The notes: generated from the letters alone by a model not told the origin. A stretch of DNA of 64,000 nt from Diplosphaera chodatii (GCA_032358165.1 JAALGY010000008.1:2232001-2296000), one strand, 5' to 3'; positions 12,175 through 25,500 are shown, numbered from the stretch's first letter. Program-made: numbers and translations.

Positions 12175-12995
12175 GGTGGCTGTCCTGCCGAATACGTACT
12201 CTCGCAGCGGCAAGCCTGAGGCATGCCCAACAGCAGGTCAGATCGTCGCTCAGCATCGGACCATCCACTATAGGGCCCACGAACTCGTGCCACGATCAGC
12301 TCCTCTCGCTGGTAAGCTGCGCTGCAAGCCTGCCTGGCTCATCTGACGCTTCCCGCAGGTCCTCACACGGTGCGACGGGCAGCGCCGGCCGACCGCCGGG
12401 ATCTTACCCGGATCTTGCACGGGGGGGTGATGACCTGGCTGCTCCCGTCACTGACACGCGTACCCCGTCCTGTGGTCCGTCCCGCAACTTTCGGCCACGA
12501 CAAGACACTTCATAGCCCAATGGATGTAAGGCTTGCTCCGGCGTGTGTGCTGACCGGCGCGGCTATGTGCGGGCCTGGGCCCAGTCAGCTTTGTACCTAG
12601 CTGGAACCGCTGCGTCTGACACAGCCACAGATGTTGTTGCTTCGCTTCATGTGGGGGGCCACCGCCGGGTGAATACGGCGCGCCATAACTCTTTAATTTA
12701 GCACAAACAATCACGCTGTGCTCTTGTTGATGTTCACCTTGGCCTGTCAGCCTGTGCTGATCGCCATCGAGGTTACTCCTGTCAGCAAACCCCGGGCACG
12801 AGGCTGCGCCTGCGCTTCGTGTGGTAAGCTTGATGCCGTAGCACTTGTGCTGTGGTTGTACGAAGCGGCGGGTGCCAGCGGCAAGAGCCCTGGAAGCTGC
12901 AGCTATGGGTGGCATGGCGCAGGGCCTAGCGCTCCAGAGCACAGCCTGCACTGCCAACTGCCGCCCTGAAAGCAGCCTGAGCACCGTTGTCTGAT
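12175..12995. promoter_or_regulatory. Shared upstream region of two divergent genes
   Basis: This gap separates the start codons of the small GPI-type gene (-) and the kinase (+), so both promoters must lie here or close by. I see no exon and cannot point to specific promoter elements. Confidence 0.5.
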
Positions 12996-15900
12996 ATGGC
13001 CACGCCACAGCCCGCAGCCCAGCGCAGCCGCTGGGTTGATCTGTGCCTGGCAGCCGCAGCGGGCAGTGCCCTCGCCACCGGGGCAGCCCTGTACTGGCGC
13101 CACCGCAGCGGTCCCAGCTCCAGCTGCCGCTGTACTTGTGGCGCACCAGGGCGTGGCGGCCCGGCGCCGAGCGATGCTGTCGCTGTGCCGGAGTGCGGCG
13201 CTGCTGCGGTTCCGCCGCCACCCACGTCGGACCCGTATGAAAGGCAGTGGCATCCGCAGCAGCCGGGTCAGCACACGCAGGAGCAGCAGCCGGCGGACGC
13301 TCAGGAGCGCTGCCGACATGACAGCGCGCAGTCCGTGGACACCTCGGCGCTGGTCCTATGGCAGCGGGTCAGTTGCCGTCACATGATGTTCTGTCAAGCT
13401 GCATACGCAGTTGGGAATGCTGAAGACAGTGTCATCTGCTGCAGTCCTGAACGCAGCAGGACCGCGGTGTCCTTACCGATGAAAGGGGTGACACCATGCA
13501 GGCGGCACGCCGCGGCTGGCATGCACATGAGGCGGCGGCCAACAGCGGCGGCAGTTTCAAGTCGTCAGGCAGCGGCAGCGGCAGCGGCAGAGCTAGTCAG
13601 TGCGATGCAGGCACCGCGGGTGAGCCTCTGGACGCGTCAGCGATGGCGGCGGCGGCGGCGGTGCCTCAGCATGTCATCGACGCAGCGGCGCAGCGGGACA
13701 GCCTGGACAGCCTGGGAGCTTCGACGAACCGCGCGCCCTCCACCAACCTGGACGTGCAGCAGATCAAGCTGTACAGGGAGGCCGACGGCCGCCCCGTGCT
13801 GCTCGGCCGCGGCTCGCACGCCAAGGTGGGCTGCCCGAGGCAGCACTGTCGCGACATGCCTGTTCCATCTGCTGGCTGTGGTATGCTGAGCACGATTAGC
13901 AGTGTCTGCCCAGACGTTGGATGCGTCAGCACATCTGAGTCCAATGCCTGGCCCTGAAGAGACGACCCTGTGCTTGCTGGCAGGTGTACAAGGGGCAGCT
14001 CCACGGCGAGGACGTGGCCGTCAAGGTGTGGGCGCTGGAGCGCGGCATCGGCGACCAGTCCGCGGTGGGTCGAGCAAGCTGAGTCAACTGGGTCGTGGGG
14101 CGTGGAGCCATGCGCAGCATGCCAAGGCCTTCCTGCTCATGCCAGCCTGCATGTCGATTTCCTGAGACCCCCGGCACCGCACCATGTGGGAGCCGTGCAA
14201 ACTGGAGTCAGCCCCGTCGGATGTGCGTCGGCAGGCCAACTTCCGGGCGGAGGTGCTGCTGATGCGGATGTGCCGGGACCGCAACGTGGTCGGCTTCCGG
14301 GGCGCCAGCGTTACCTCCAAGCGCATGCTGATGGTCATGGAGGTGCCGTCCAAAGCATCAGCCCTGCAGCAGATCACTTTTCAGAGGACATCCTAGTGTT
14401 TGCCAAGACTTGCATTCCGGCAGCCAGTGCTGCGCAACAGCGCTGATTGACCCCTGGACGTGTGCTGGGCGCCCTCGCTGCTGCACCAGCTCAGGAGGCA
14501 GCAGCGCTATCTGCGCATCGTGAGGACGCTGTCATGGTGCTGCGCTCCCGCGGCCGCCATGCCCAGCGGGCGCTGTGCGCGATGCGCTGGGCGACAGCAT
14601 ACGCGCGTCATTGGAGCAGGATCCCATGACATCGTCCAATAGGGAAGCGATCACACGTGCTGCTCCGCACCCACTGCAGCTCTGCCCGGGCGGCGACCTG
14701 CGCAAGGCGCTGCGGGAGGACGCGGCGGGCGAGCTGCTGTGGTACACCAGGTGCTTCCAGCTGCCAGCATCCAGGTCATGACCCAGATGCAAGCCAGCCA
14801 GACCCCCGGCGCCTGTGCTGAACACAAGCATGGCACCTCTGCATACGGTGCTGCTGTGCACGACATGTCGGCAGCGGCAGCGCTTTGCTAATGGCACAAG
14901 GCGAAGGGGCCCTGCTTGATGACCCGCACACACCATGCGCACAGGCGCAGCGGCGCCGACGGCAGCAGGAAGGAGGGCAGGGGCCGCAGGATTGCCCTTG
15001 ACATCGCGCGGGGGCTGGCCTTCCTGCACCAGATGCAGCTGATCCACTTCGACGTGAAGAGCCCCAATGGTAAGCGGGCTGCATGGTTGTACATCCCCTG
15101 ACACATACGTCTGTTCCCCCATCTGCACCTGCAGACACTGGCACGATCCAACACCTGCCTGCAAAGGCTCCAGCAAGGGTGTGTGTGATGTCCCCACGCT
15201 TGTGTGAGATGATCAGTCATCCTGCCATCCGCTGCGCGCCCGCAGTGCTGCTGGCGGCGGACGGCAGCGCCAAAATCGGCGACGTGGGCATGGCCCGGTA
15301 CATGCCGCGGGACTACCTGACAACCAACACCGCGGCCGGCACCCTGGCCTGGGCGGTACGGCCCCACGCTGCACTGCACCAACGAGAAGCGGTTGATCAC
15401 CAACGCTGTTTGCTGCTGCAGCATGGTGCCTGTGCGCTGGATGCGTGCAGGCTGTGGCGCAGGTCGGATGGCCACCGCTGCAGCAGCGCTCTGCGCAGCA
15501 CCCACATTCAGGCCCTGCTGCCATGCGATCCCGGCGCGAAACCATCAACTTTCGTGCACAGGCGCCGGAGCTGCTGCTGGGGGAGCGGTGCTCGCAGCGG
15601 GCGGACGTGTACTCGCTGGGCGTGGTGCTCTGGGAGCTGTGCACAGGTAGGTACATCAGTTTCATGACATGCAGCCTGATGCGTTTTGGATGCAGCCGAG
15701 CTAAGCCAAGAGAACGGAGGCTGCTGTGGCAATGGGGCGGCGCTGCCTGTGTGTGTCGCGACTCCGAGCCCTCCCTCGTCATGTGCGCAGGGGAGTCGCC
15801 GGGTGGGCGCCGCCTGCGGCCGCTCAGGTGCCCTTTGTTGGCTGTCTACCCCTTTTGATGCACTGCTCTTCAAGCAGTGCATGTGAGCGTGTGTGCAACT

Positions 15901-18213
15901 GTTCTATCTGCCGCGCACAGACTCGTCCCAGCCGCGGTGCTGCACAGAGCCCTCACAGGCGCTGCGTCGCGCGGCTCGACGGCTGCTGGTATTGACACAA
16001 GTCTGGGGCGCAGGGTGCCGGGGGACTGCCCGGCGGCGGTGTGCGACATAGTGTCCCGGTGCCTGGAGCGGGACCCGGCGCTGCGGCCGCGCGCCGCGGA
16101 GGTGGCGGCGCTGCTGGGCGGCGATGCCGAGCAGCTGCGGGCGCCGCTGCCGCCGCCGCCGCCGCCGCCCGCCGGCGGCTCGCAGGTGCATCCATGACCC
16201 CCGGGATGTGGGGTGTAGGGTGCACAGGTGCAGGAATTGGGTGCCTGACGCTTTGTCAGCGGGAAGCTGGGGTGGCAACCAATCTGCAGCGGGGCACAGG
16301 GGACAGCTGCTGGCCGGCAGTCCTAGGCGGGCAGCGCCGCCGGCCGCGGATGAACGTGGGCAGCTCTGCCTCGAGCCGCGTGGTGGCACACTGCAGGGGC
16401 TCAGACTGATCAGTGGACGTGTGTTTTGTCAAGCGAGAGAGTCCCTGGCAGCGCTGGAGACCATGCGTTGCTTGACGGCAGGGCATCGCCCAGGTGGTGA
16501 CGGGTGCTGACCGCCTGCTCTGCGCTGCTGCAGGGTGGGCTGCGGGAGCTGGAGGTGTGCGCGCTGCACCGCGCCCTGGCGGCCGAGGTGTACGGCAGCG
16601 AGGACGACGCCCGGGCAGCAGGTGACTGATGATGATGGATTCGGGGCAAGTTTTCTTTGTTTCACCAGACCTACAATATGCTGCACGAGTCGGGGCAGCG
16701 TTCAGTGCGACACATTTCACGCTCGTCATGGCGCAGGCTGCATGCCGCTGGACCCGCAGGCGGCGCTGGCCGCGATGGACCTGCGCCTGTTCTGCGGCTA
16801 CGTCGCGGGGCTGCGCGGCGTGCTGCGGGACCCGGCGGAGCGCGGGACTCTGGGCCCGGCGGCCCTGCAGCGGGTGCAGCGGCTGGTCGGCGCCTGGCGC
16901 GCCTACATCATCCCCTTTGTGCGCCCCCTGGCGTCCCAGATCTTGTGTCACGCTGTGCCGCCCGACATGGGAGGGCCTGGAGTTGCACCCAGACTGTCCG
17001 CTGCACAGCAACGCGCAATTGGTGCCCCCTGGTCGCAGTGCTCATGGTTCGCGGCCCCTGCTGCGCTGCAGCTGCGGCTGCGGACGCGCGTCATCGTGCG
17101 CAACCGGCTGACCAACCTCGAGGCCGGCGGCGGCGCCGCCCCTGGCGACGCGCACGCGGCCGGCGCCGGGAGCCTGCCCAGAGCGGGGTCGGCTGCGTCG
17201 GCGGCGGCGGCGGACCGCAGTGGCGGCAGCGGCGGTGTGCCGGCGGCGGCGCAGCCGCAGACCGTCCGCTCTGATTCAGCGATCGACGAGGCCGCGCAGC
17301 TGCGGGACCGCATGCGCCGCGTGATACTGGCCGTCGGCTTCCGCCCCGAGCAGCGCACAGCGCTCCTGCAGGTGCTGCAACCTGCTGCATGCTGCGGGTG
17401 TGCGCGCCGAGGCCTCGCGTGTGGGTGTGTCCTGCAACTGGACGTGCCACACACTGTCCCGTTTCGTGTTTCAGGAGTGGCGTCGCACCACACGCGCCCT
17501 GGAGCATAACCGCACACAGCGCGCCCGGCTGGTGGACGCCCTGCAGCAGCTCGCCCACGGCAGCGGCGGCGGCTACAGCGAGGCGGTCAGTGTGTTCAGT
17601 CGTCACCACTTTTCCGTTGCGTCACTCCTTGCGTCATTGGGGAGTGCTGCACGGCGGGGGATGATGTTGTCCTTGGCTGCTCTCACCGAGCAGCGTCCCT
17701 GCCATACAGTCCACCACAAGCAACTGCCTACTGTTTCAGTCATACTGCTGCCGTGTATAGCCTGCGTTCTGCCGGTGTGTCGTTATGGCTGTGCCTCTCC
17801 TGCAGGAACGCCACAGCCCAGATGAAGTCCGGTGAAACCCTGATGCGCAGGTGTCTGCGTCAGCGGCGCTCCGGGCAAATGCGGAAGCGCGGGCGGCCAT
17901 CGCCAACGGCTTCCAGATGTGGTTCACCTGCGAACTGCTGAGCCTGGAGCAGCAGGTGGTGGCGCATTGTGCCTGTCCAATCTCATCTTTCCCTGCTCCC
18001 GCCTGCTGCACGGGTGGCATTCTAGCGCTATAGCCAGCAGGGCCTGCAAACTTCACTGCATGCCTGGAATAGGTCCAACGGGCAGTTGTAGCGCCGCGCT
18101 GTGTCAAGGTCCCTTGCTTGCTGCAGGGCCGCCTGGAGCTGGCGATGATGCCGCAGCCACCTGATGCCCTGGCCATGGGGGAAGCTCTGATGGCCCAAGA
18201 CAGTGATGCATAG
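12996..18213 (+). CDS. Membrane-anchored TKL protein kinase fused to bZIP-type C-terminal region
   Basis: I model 16 exons, 773 aa: 12996-13367, 13502-13825, 13984-14064, 14235-14342, 14680-14750, 14981-15069, 15246-15355, 15562-15646, 15791-15827, 16014-16185, 16534-16621, 16737-16918, 17072-17371, 17475-17585, 17851-17955 and 18127-18213. All phases close. One TM segment (residues about 12-34, DLCLAAAAGSALATGAALYW) is followed by a Ser/Gly linker and a kinase domain. Kinase motifs: Gly loop GRGSHAKVYKG, VAVKVW lysine, hinge MVMELCPGGDL, catalytic loop LIHFDVKSPN, IGDVGMARYM in place of DFG, and APELLLGERCSQRADVYSLG. The HFD (not HRD) and GDVG variants keep the catalytic aspartates. The kinase ends near RPRAAEVAALLG. 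After a polyproline linker, about 280 residues match the C-terminal regions of bZIP genes X and Y, block by block. The join (16185 to 16534) is phase 0 and open, but a split into two genes is not excluded. Confidence 0.8.
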
Positions 18214-19576
18214 CCTGATGCGGTGATGTCCAATGTGCCACAGTAGCGTAGCTACATGTGTTGGCACACACCGTACAGCATGACAACGAACCGCTGAAGT
18301 TGACACATTGATTCTGACATTTGCATGTTCGTTTGCTGGACAATCTGGCACCCTGGACTGTTGTGTGTACGAGCTGCAGATTGTGCTGCCAAACTTGACT
18401 TCTGCCTGATACGATGCCATGCATGTGCAAGAGTAGATGCTGAAGGAGAAGCACTGCAAGCGCAGCTTCAAAACCAATACCTCTCATCCTCCTTGTGTAC
18501 GTGCTAGTGAGAGCGTTGCATCAGGCCAGTCAGGCCACCATAATACAATGAACAGAACGCGTCTGCCGACAACATACAGCCAGCTCATTGCCAGGGAAGT
18601 CGCAACACCCCTGTGTGCCTCTACTGGTAGTCTTTAAGTATGCAATAGCCAGTCTGATGCCACTGCCTGCCCCAGGGATGCAGATGCAGCTCCGATGCAA
18701 CAGTGATCGAGCTGGTGTCGCCATGAGCTGGATCTGCGCAAGGGCACATGCACGTCAAGCCACCATGATACTTGCTGCACGCACGAGACCCACCGTGGCA
18801 CAGCACAGTATCATGCTGGATGCTGCGGCACGGTTCTTTGTAGAAGTACAGATGTGTATGTGCACACGATGCCAACATGCAGGCAGCAAGGGCAAGGGGT
18901 GCAGCAGCCTGGTCACCCGCAAACGGCACCTGTTGCCTGCGAGCGTGCCGTGCATGGCCCACCAGACGTCAGGAGCTCGCAAGCTTTAGCACACACCAGT
19001 ATAGCTGCACAGCAAGCAGATTTGGCCGGCATCATAAACTGCAAGAAGGACGAGATGTACGAAGTGCAGAAGCATGACACGATGACACAAGAAAAGGAGC
19101 ACTACGTGCACGGACATGTTGCTGCACATGACATGTTTGCAGACGCACAAACAGGGGCTTCCGCCAACATCCATCGGGAGGGACTAAGCACTGCCCTTGG
19201 GAAAGCCACCTGCAGCGTAGATCTGTAGGTGGAGTGGCGGGCGGGCTATGCGCTGGTGAAGTTGCCCCTGACGTCCCCTCCAATCTGCCTCATGTTCCTG
19301 CCGCCTGCTCTGCGCTCAGGGGCCCCGGCGCGACCACAAGCCGCATCGGTTCCCAGGTCCTGGGGTTCTGCACCATGTAAACACTGGCTTTAAATACCGC
19401 TCATCCCCAACTGCAGGGCTGCACGGCAGCTGGGTGGTCTGCACCGGTGTTGTGATGATGGCAGGACACGTTGGGACGCGCCAACAACATGTCCTGGCAA
19501 CCCATCGCAGCAAAGCTGAACGATGTGTGAGCCCGCCAGCAGGAGCAGTGTGGACACTGCTATCTGCAGGGAACAT
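18214..19576. other. Convergent intergenic region
   Basis: These 1.36 kb lie between the stops of the kinase (+) and gene D (-). They are AT-richer than the exons. I see only short frames with no splice logic, no repeat and no RNA gene. Confidence 0.5.
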
Positions 19577-21663
19577 TCAGGTCACCCTTGAAGGCTGATT
19601 CCGTGCCATCACACAGAAGTTGCCACTGGCCCCTACCGTCATATCAATTTCGATGCGGCAAGTGTCCAGATCCACCGCCGCTTTCACGATATCTGCCAAT
19701 AGCGGGGATGGAAGCGCGGCGAGCAGGCAGCCACCCTGCAGCGCCCGCCGGTGGCCCCCCAGCAGCACCGTTAATCGCCTGCACATGTAGGATGACCCAA
19801 GACTTGACCCACATCTGCATGCAACATGTAACTGGGGGACTGGCTGCCAGCTGCTGCAGCACAGAGGCAGTGTGAAGGGGCGCAGCACTGCTGGCGACCT
19901 GTGCAGTCGGAAGTGAGGGTTTGGGGGTGGAAACACTGGTCACTCCAGGGTCACCTGCGCTCGGCGCCGTGGCGCAGCTGGGCCACGAAGCGCCGCAGGT
20001 CCGCCCACACCTCCGGCGACGGGCTGCTGGGCAGCCCCAGCCGCAGCAGCCTGCACAGCAGAGGCCTCAAACATGTCAGCAGCGATGCCTGGTCATGCAC
20101 ACGCAGCAGCTCCTCCTTGCTGAGGCGCCTGATGCAGGTCCAAGGCAAGGCCAGAACGGGCTGTCATCGTGCGGCCAGTGATGCTTTGCGCACCCAATGT
20201 GGCAGTGGGGCTCCAGGGCGTCGCCTGCGCACCGCAGGAAGCGCCGGACGATGCGTGCGATGCTGCTCGGCAGCGGCTCGCCTGCAGACGCATCAAAACA
20301 CAAGCAGCAGCTCAGGCGGTGTGCAGGACTCGAGGCAAACAGGGCTCTGGCGGGCGGTTGTGGCGAGTGCGGCAGGTGGAGTCACAGCATGGCCGGCATG
20401 CCCCCTGCAGGAGGTGCTGTGCACTCCACTGACCAGGCAGATGCCTCAGGTACAGCGAGCTGGCAGGGTTCACAGTTCGGAGTGCTGATCTCACTGGCGA
20501 CGCTGAGGGAGGGGGCCACGACGGAGCCCGTCAGCTGCAGCGACACCGCGCGCAGCGAGCGGCAGGCCGCGAGCTGCGCGCCCGCCACCGCCAGCGCCGC
20601 GGCCACCGGCGGCTGCATCCTCGCCAGCTCCGTGACTGCATGGTCCAAGTTTCAGTGCTCAATGTACACCAGCACCGGGACCCGCGCTTAGTCTGAGGAG
20701 CTTGTGCTGCTGGCAGCTGCACTCTCGCCAGCTCAGGACGCTTCAAACTTCAGGCCTGACTGCAGAGCTGCCATCGCTGCGGGTCACAGCCCTGAAGCAG
20801 TGGCAGCCAGGCACCACGCCAGACACAGCGGAGCCGCTGTAGTGGCCAGTGTGCATGACCAAGTGTGGCAGCAGTGGTGGCTCAGGCGAACCAACACTTC
20901 GTCAGGTGCGGGTCCTCGAGTCCGCTTCATGATGCACAGCAGTGGCAGGGTTGCAGATCCGGGCACTCTTGTGACATCGGCTGTGGCGCATGCAGCGCAG
21001 CACGCACCCATGATGGCGAGCTTTTCCAGCCCAACTGCCGCCGCCGCAGCCGGCAAGGCGGCACCACCAACATCGTCAAAGGAGTATGCCGGGTTCCAGC
21101 CGCTGGCATACACCATTTGCAGCGGCACCTGGTGTGAGGGATATGTGCTGTGTACAACGTGTGGAGAGGTGCATAGCACCCAGCTCAGGTACCTCGGGTA
21201 GCACCCGGCTTTGAAGAAGCTGAACAGAGGCTGCCGAGGTGCGCAAGGCAGCACAGCAGCATGCAAGGCGTGCATGCATCCCACTACATGTGCACAGCGC
21301 CGGACACCTGCATCTCTGCAGCTCGGGCTGCCAGACGGCTGGGGCTCCACAGGCGCTCCAGCCAGTGGTCAAGCTCCCCTGCGCATTCACACACGGATGG
21401 TTCACTGGCTGCAGATCACATATTGCTGGTGTAAGCGATAGTGTGCACGGCAGCGCATGTCGCCAGAAATTCTGCTGCGGCGCGCTGCTGGGAGCTGCTG
21501 ATGGTGACGTCTTGCACCATCCCGGCGATCTGTGCAGCAGACACTGCAGGGGCGCCAGGACTGCAGGTGTGAGACCACCTGCTGGGCAGTGGTGGGGTAG
21601 TTCTGCCACCAGTGCCGCGTGCAGCGCAGCAGCCGACACCACATCCACGCTGCAGTCTGCCAT
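19577..21663 (-). CDS. Gene D, short divergent member of family A-D
   Basis: I model six exons, about 270 aa: 21663-21579, 21208-21008, 20635-20495, 20281-20194, 20050-19955 and 19778-19577. Phases close from the ATG at 21663. It was placed in the family because exon order, junction phases and short motifs follow genes A-C. The second exon ends in a hydrophobic stretch ending LEKLAIMG, in phase with the A-C exon ending LLLLP. The third joins PPVAAALAVAGAQLAA to SLQLTGSVV, which are two separate exons in A-C. The last exon carries GCLLAALPSPLLADIV against GCLVGRLPTALLGEIM in C. It lacks the zinc finger of A and C. Similarity is weak residue by residue, and the first two exons are the least secure. 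Function is unknown. Confidence 0.5.
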
Positions 21664-22506
21664 GCTTGCAAATCAGCGAAGCTCCGCTGGAGGTCTGCTG
21701 CGCTTTGAGGTGCGCTTTCAAACCCTAGCTGAAGGCAGCCAGCCCCACGTTTGAGCACCAGGTTGCTGCGTGGATGCCTCACAGATTGAGACAATGCAGC
21801 TTCGTTCAGCGGGGATTGCCAGCTCAGCCTGCGAGACGCGAAAACACCACATGCACAGGAACTGCGAATCTGCAAGCTGCTGCGCGGGGCTGCACGGGTG
21901 CACGCTCTGCACGCGCATATGCCATCATGAGGAGGACACAGGACGTAGTTGGTGGCAGGATGCTGCTCCCTCGTGCACTGCAACGTGCTGTCTGCTGAAA
22001 CTGTGTTGCCTTGAGAACTTGCAGTACCTTTACATGTTCTGTCACCATTATTGCAGCGTGCCTATCATCGTTGACCTACCATAAAACCACTCAAAAGCAA
22101 AGCTCACACAGAATGGTCATTAGTGCACGGGGCATGTATGTACAGCTGATTGTGTGTGTACCTGCAACTAAGATCTAACAACTCTAGGGTGTCCAGCCGC
22201 AGCAACAGCTGGCTTCTCAAAACAGATGTGCAGCTGCAGACAGACAGAGTCGCAAGTGCAACTGAAAGCCGATGTTCTGATGGCTCACGGAAGCAAAACT
22301 TTTTCTACGGTGTCCTCTCACTAGCTCCATCGATCACGGCACGCAACATTGCTATGATGGCAGCACTGATGCCAGCACCTGCACAGCACTGTGCGAACAC
22401 ACATCAGTGTGGCGGCGTGGGGCTACCGGGCTTGCGGCACAGGAAGAGCAACTGATCCGCTCCTGACTGACACTCAAGGAAGCGCACCGGCGGGTAGCTG
22501 GGTCGC
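21664..22506. other. Intergenic, gene D upstream region
   Basis: This gap lies between the proposed start of gene D and the stop of the giant glycoprotein gene. If gene D has more 5' exons they would lie here, but I found none with matching phase. Confidence 0.4.
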
Positions 22507-25500
22507 CTAGCAGAAGCCAGACGCGGGGATCGGCACATAGTTGTACGGTGTTGTAGTGTCCAGGGTGCCATCGTTGCCCACGTTCCAGTACAGCGTCAGC
22601 GCGCTTGCGCCGCTCGACTGCCTACATGTGCAGAAGTATATGGCTTCATATCCCGTCATTTTGGCGAAAAAGTTCATCATATGTGAGCCAGCTCGGCATC
22701 AGGTTTCGTAGTTGTGGCAGCAAGCCACACAACCAGCCCTGTGTTGGGCCATTGGCTGAACTCATGAAGGAGGCCTCAGTGTGGTGTTGTACAAACCCTG
22801 GGCATGTTGATACCACATGTGCGGCGCTACAAGCTTGTCGCTTACCAGTACTGCACTTCGATGGTGTGGCTCCCGGCGGCGAGCTTGACACTGCCGGCCT
22901 TCCATGCTACTGCCGTGACGGGCTTGCCGGTGTCGAGTTGGACTAGCTGCACGCCGTCAACGTACACAAGCGCTGCATCATCTGCTGCAACGCCAAAGCT
23001 GTACATCCCGTCCGCGGGGGCGACGATGCCTCCCTTCCATTTCAGGGCATATGGGGCAACCTGCTCCACAGGGTTTCCATGTCTTTCATACATCGATGTG
23101 CAACGCGGGCAAGACCAGCCACAAGCAGCTGTCGCACTACTGCACGCACTCACTTAACAGGTACAGCTGGCAATATCTAGCTGCAGCATCCACGCAGCAA
23201 CAGCATGCCGGCAATGCGCACCGAATCGAGGCCAACTCCGAAGCCCGTGGTTCCTGTGCCACCGTACGTCCATGGGCAGCTGGTTGGGTCTGAGTAGGGC
23301 ACGGCGTTAGTGGGAACGCCTGTGGGCACACCCTTTGGGCTCCGGCAGATGAAGCCGAAGAAGAAGCACGCCGTCATGTCGCCTGTGTGTTGGCAGCAAA
23401 ACATACAATGTGGTAGGAGACTTTACATTAGCGAGTTGCTATGTTGTGGTGTGTTTGCTGGCATCGAGCAGATCTGCACGGGCCACGTCAGGACCCACGA
23501 TGCTGCAGCCTCCTTGCTCAACCAATCGACGACAGGCAACATGTGCATGTGGCGTACATGTGCCGCCGTTGATGTCGGTGTCTGCATATGTCGCCACCGC
23601 CTTTGCAGTCGACGCCAGCGGCAGCGGCGTTGCCGTTGAGCTCGCGCTGTACCGCGTAAGCGCAAGTCCGGCGCAGGTGGGCGGGGGAGGAGGCGAGGGT
23701 GGCGGCGGGCTGTGTCACATGAATGCGCATCATGTCGGTCGAATCTTTAACCACAGAATCAACTACATTAGACGAAGACAATGCTGGTAAACAACTGCTA
23801 CGGCTGTCATGTGCTCTGACGCAACTACGCTGAGAGACACGCACCTCGGTGGCGGTGGTGACGGCGGCGGCGGCGAAGGAGGTGGAGGGCTGCAGCCGAG
23901 TAAAGATATCACTGAGCACTGCTTCAGCAAATGGCTAGCCTCCGCGCCTATTACACTGAATGCAAGCGCTACCAACCCCTACAACCAGGCGCTATGTAAG
24001 CCCCTGGCCGTGTGTGTGTTTAGCTCACCTTGGTGGTGGCGGCGGCGGTGAAGGCGGGGGTGGCGACGGCGGTGGAGGGCTGCAGCCAAGCATCAGCCAA
24101 GTTTGCCGCACATGGTGCTTGAATGCAAAATGAGTCGACCGGTGCATAGAAGCGCACGCGAGACTGTGCAACATGTGCGACTCACCTTGGTGGTGGTGGT
24201 GGTGGTGAAGGCGGTGGTGGCGAAGGCGGTGGAGGGCTGCGACACAGCATTGCTCAAGCTTTGAGCAGTCCTTCGTCGGATTAGCTAAGTTGTTTTAAAC
24301 CAAAAGCTGATCAGCATGATGAAGCCGAGACCAATTCTGGCACAGAAGCCCCTGGCTCACCTTGGTGGCGGCGGCGGCGGTGAAGGCGGGGGTGGCGAAG
24401 GCGGTGGAGGGCTGCAGTTGAACACCGACAACGGTTTGTTCGAGCTCCGTTTGTTGATTCATACCAGTGCCGTGGTGTGTGACTTCGACGCTGCAGGCAG
24501 GCATGTACGGACTGGCATGCAGGTGGTCGGTGCACCTTGGCGGTGGCGGCGGTGGAGAAGGTGGGGGTGGGGAAGGAGGCGGTGGTCTGTAGCACCATGT
24601 GATGGTCTGGTCAGCTCGTATGTACCTCAGTGGCAAATGCAAAGGAGGTGGCAGATGTCAGTCAGCAACATGAAGCCACACTATTGTCTCTGTACAGGCT
24701 CGCACCTCGGAGGAGGTGGTGACGGTGGCGGTGGGCTTGGGGGTGGCCTGCAGAAAAAGCCAGTGCTTAGTACGGCGCTGCAACCACCTTTGCTCCAAGC
24801 CAGCTAGACACTATCAAACCAAACAGTGCAGTCAATATTCAATCTACACAAGCAACTGACAGACGGGCATATTAGAAACTCTGAGTCGAGTTTTGCTACC
24901 TCCTATTGCCATTTGCCCAACCCGAAAAAACTGTAACAATTGCGCCACATGCCTTATGCGTCCCTGACCTGATATTTCTTACTTGTCGCAACTGAGCCTA
25001 TTGTTACAACTGGGAGCGGATTGTGCGCACCTTGGAGGTGGTGAAGGCGGCGGACTCGGTGGCGGTGAGGGCGGTGGTGATGGGGGTGGGTTCGGTGGTG
25101 GACTTGGTGGTGGTGAAGGTGGGGGAGATGGCGGAGGGTTTGGTGGGGGCGAAGGGGGAGGTGATGGCGGTGGGCTGGGTGGCGGTGATGGTGGAGGACT
25201 TGGTGGTGGAGATGGAGGAGGGCTGGGTGGAGGTGAAGGAGGGGGTGACGGAGGTGGACTTGGTGGTGGTGAGGGAGGTGGCCTTGGTGGCGGAGAAGGT
25301 GGAGGGCTTGGCGGGGGGGAGGGGGGCGGGCTCGGTGGAGGTGATGGCGGTAGACTCGGCGGTGGTGATGGCGGTGGGCTGGGCGGAGGAGAAGGTGGAG
25401 GACTTGGTGGGGGAGAAGGGGGAGGGCTGGGTGGTGGCGAGGGCGGTGGTCTTGGTGGTGGGCTTGGTGGGGGCGAGGGTGGCGGGCTGGGCGGGGGGCT

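Noticed and set aside
18588..18989. Short plus-strand open frame between the kinase and gene D
   Set aside because: No motif, no splice context, and the overlapping frames are equally open.
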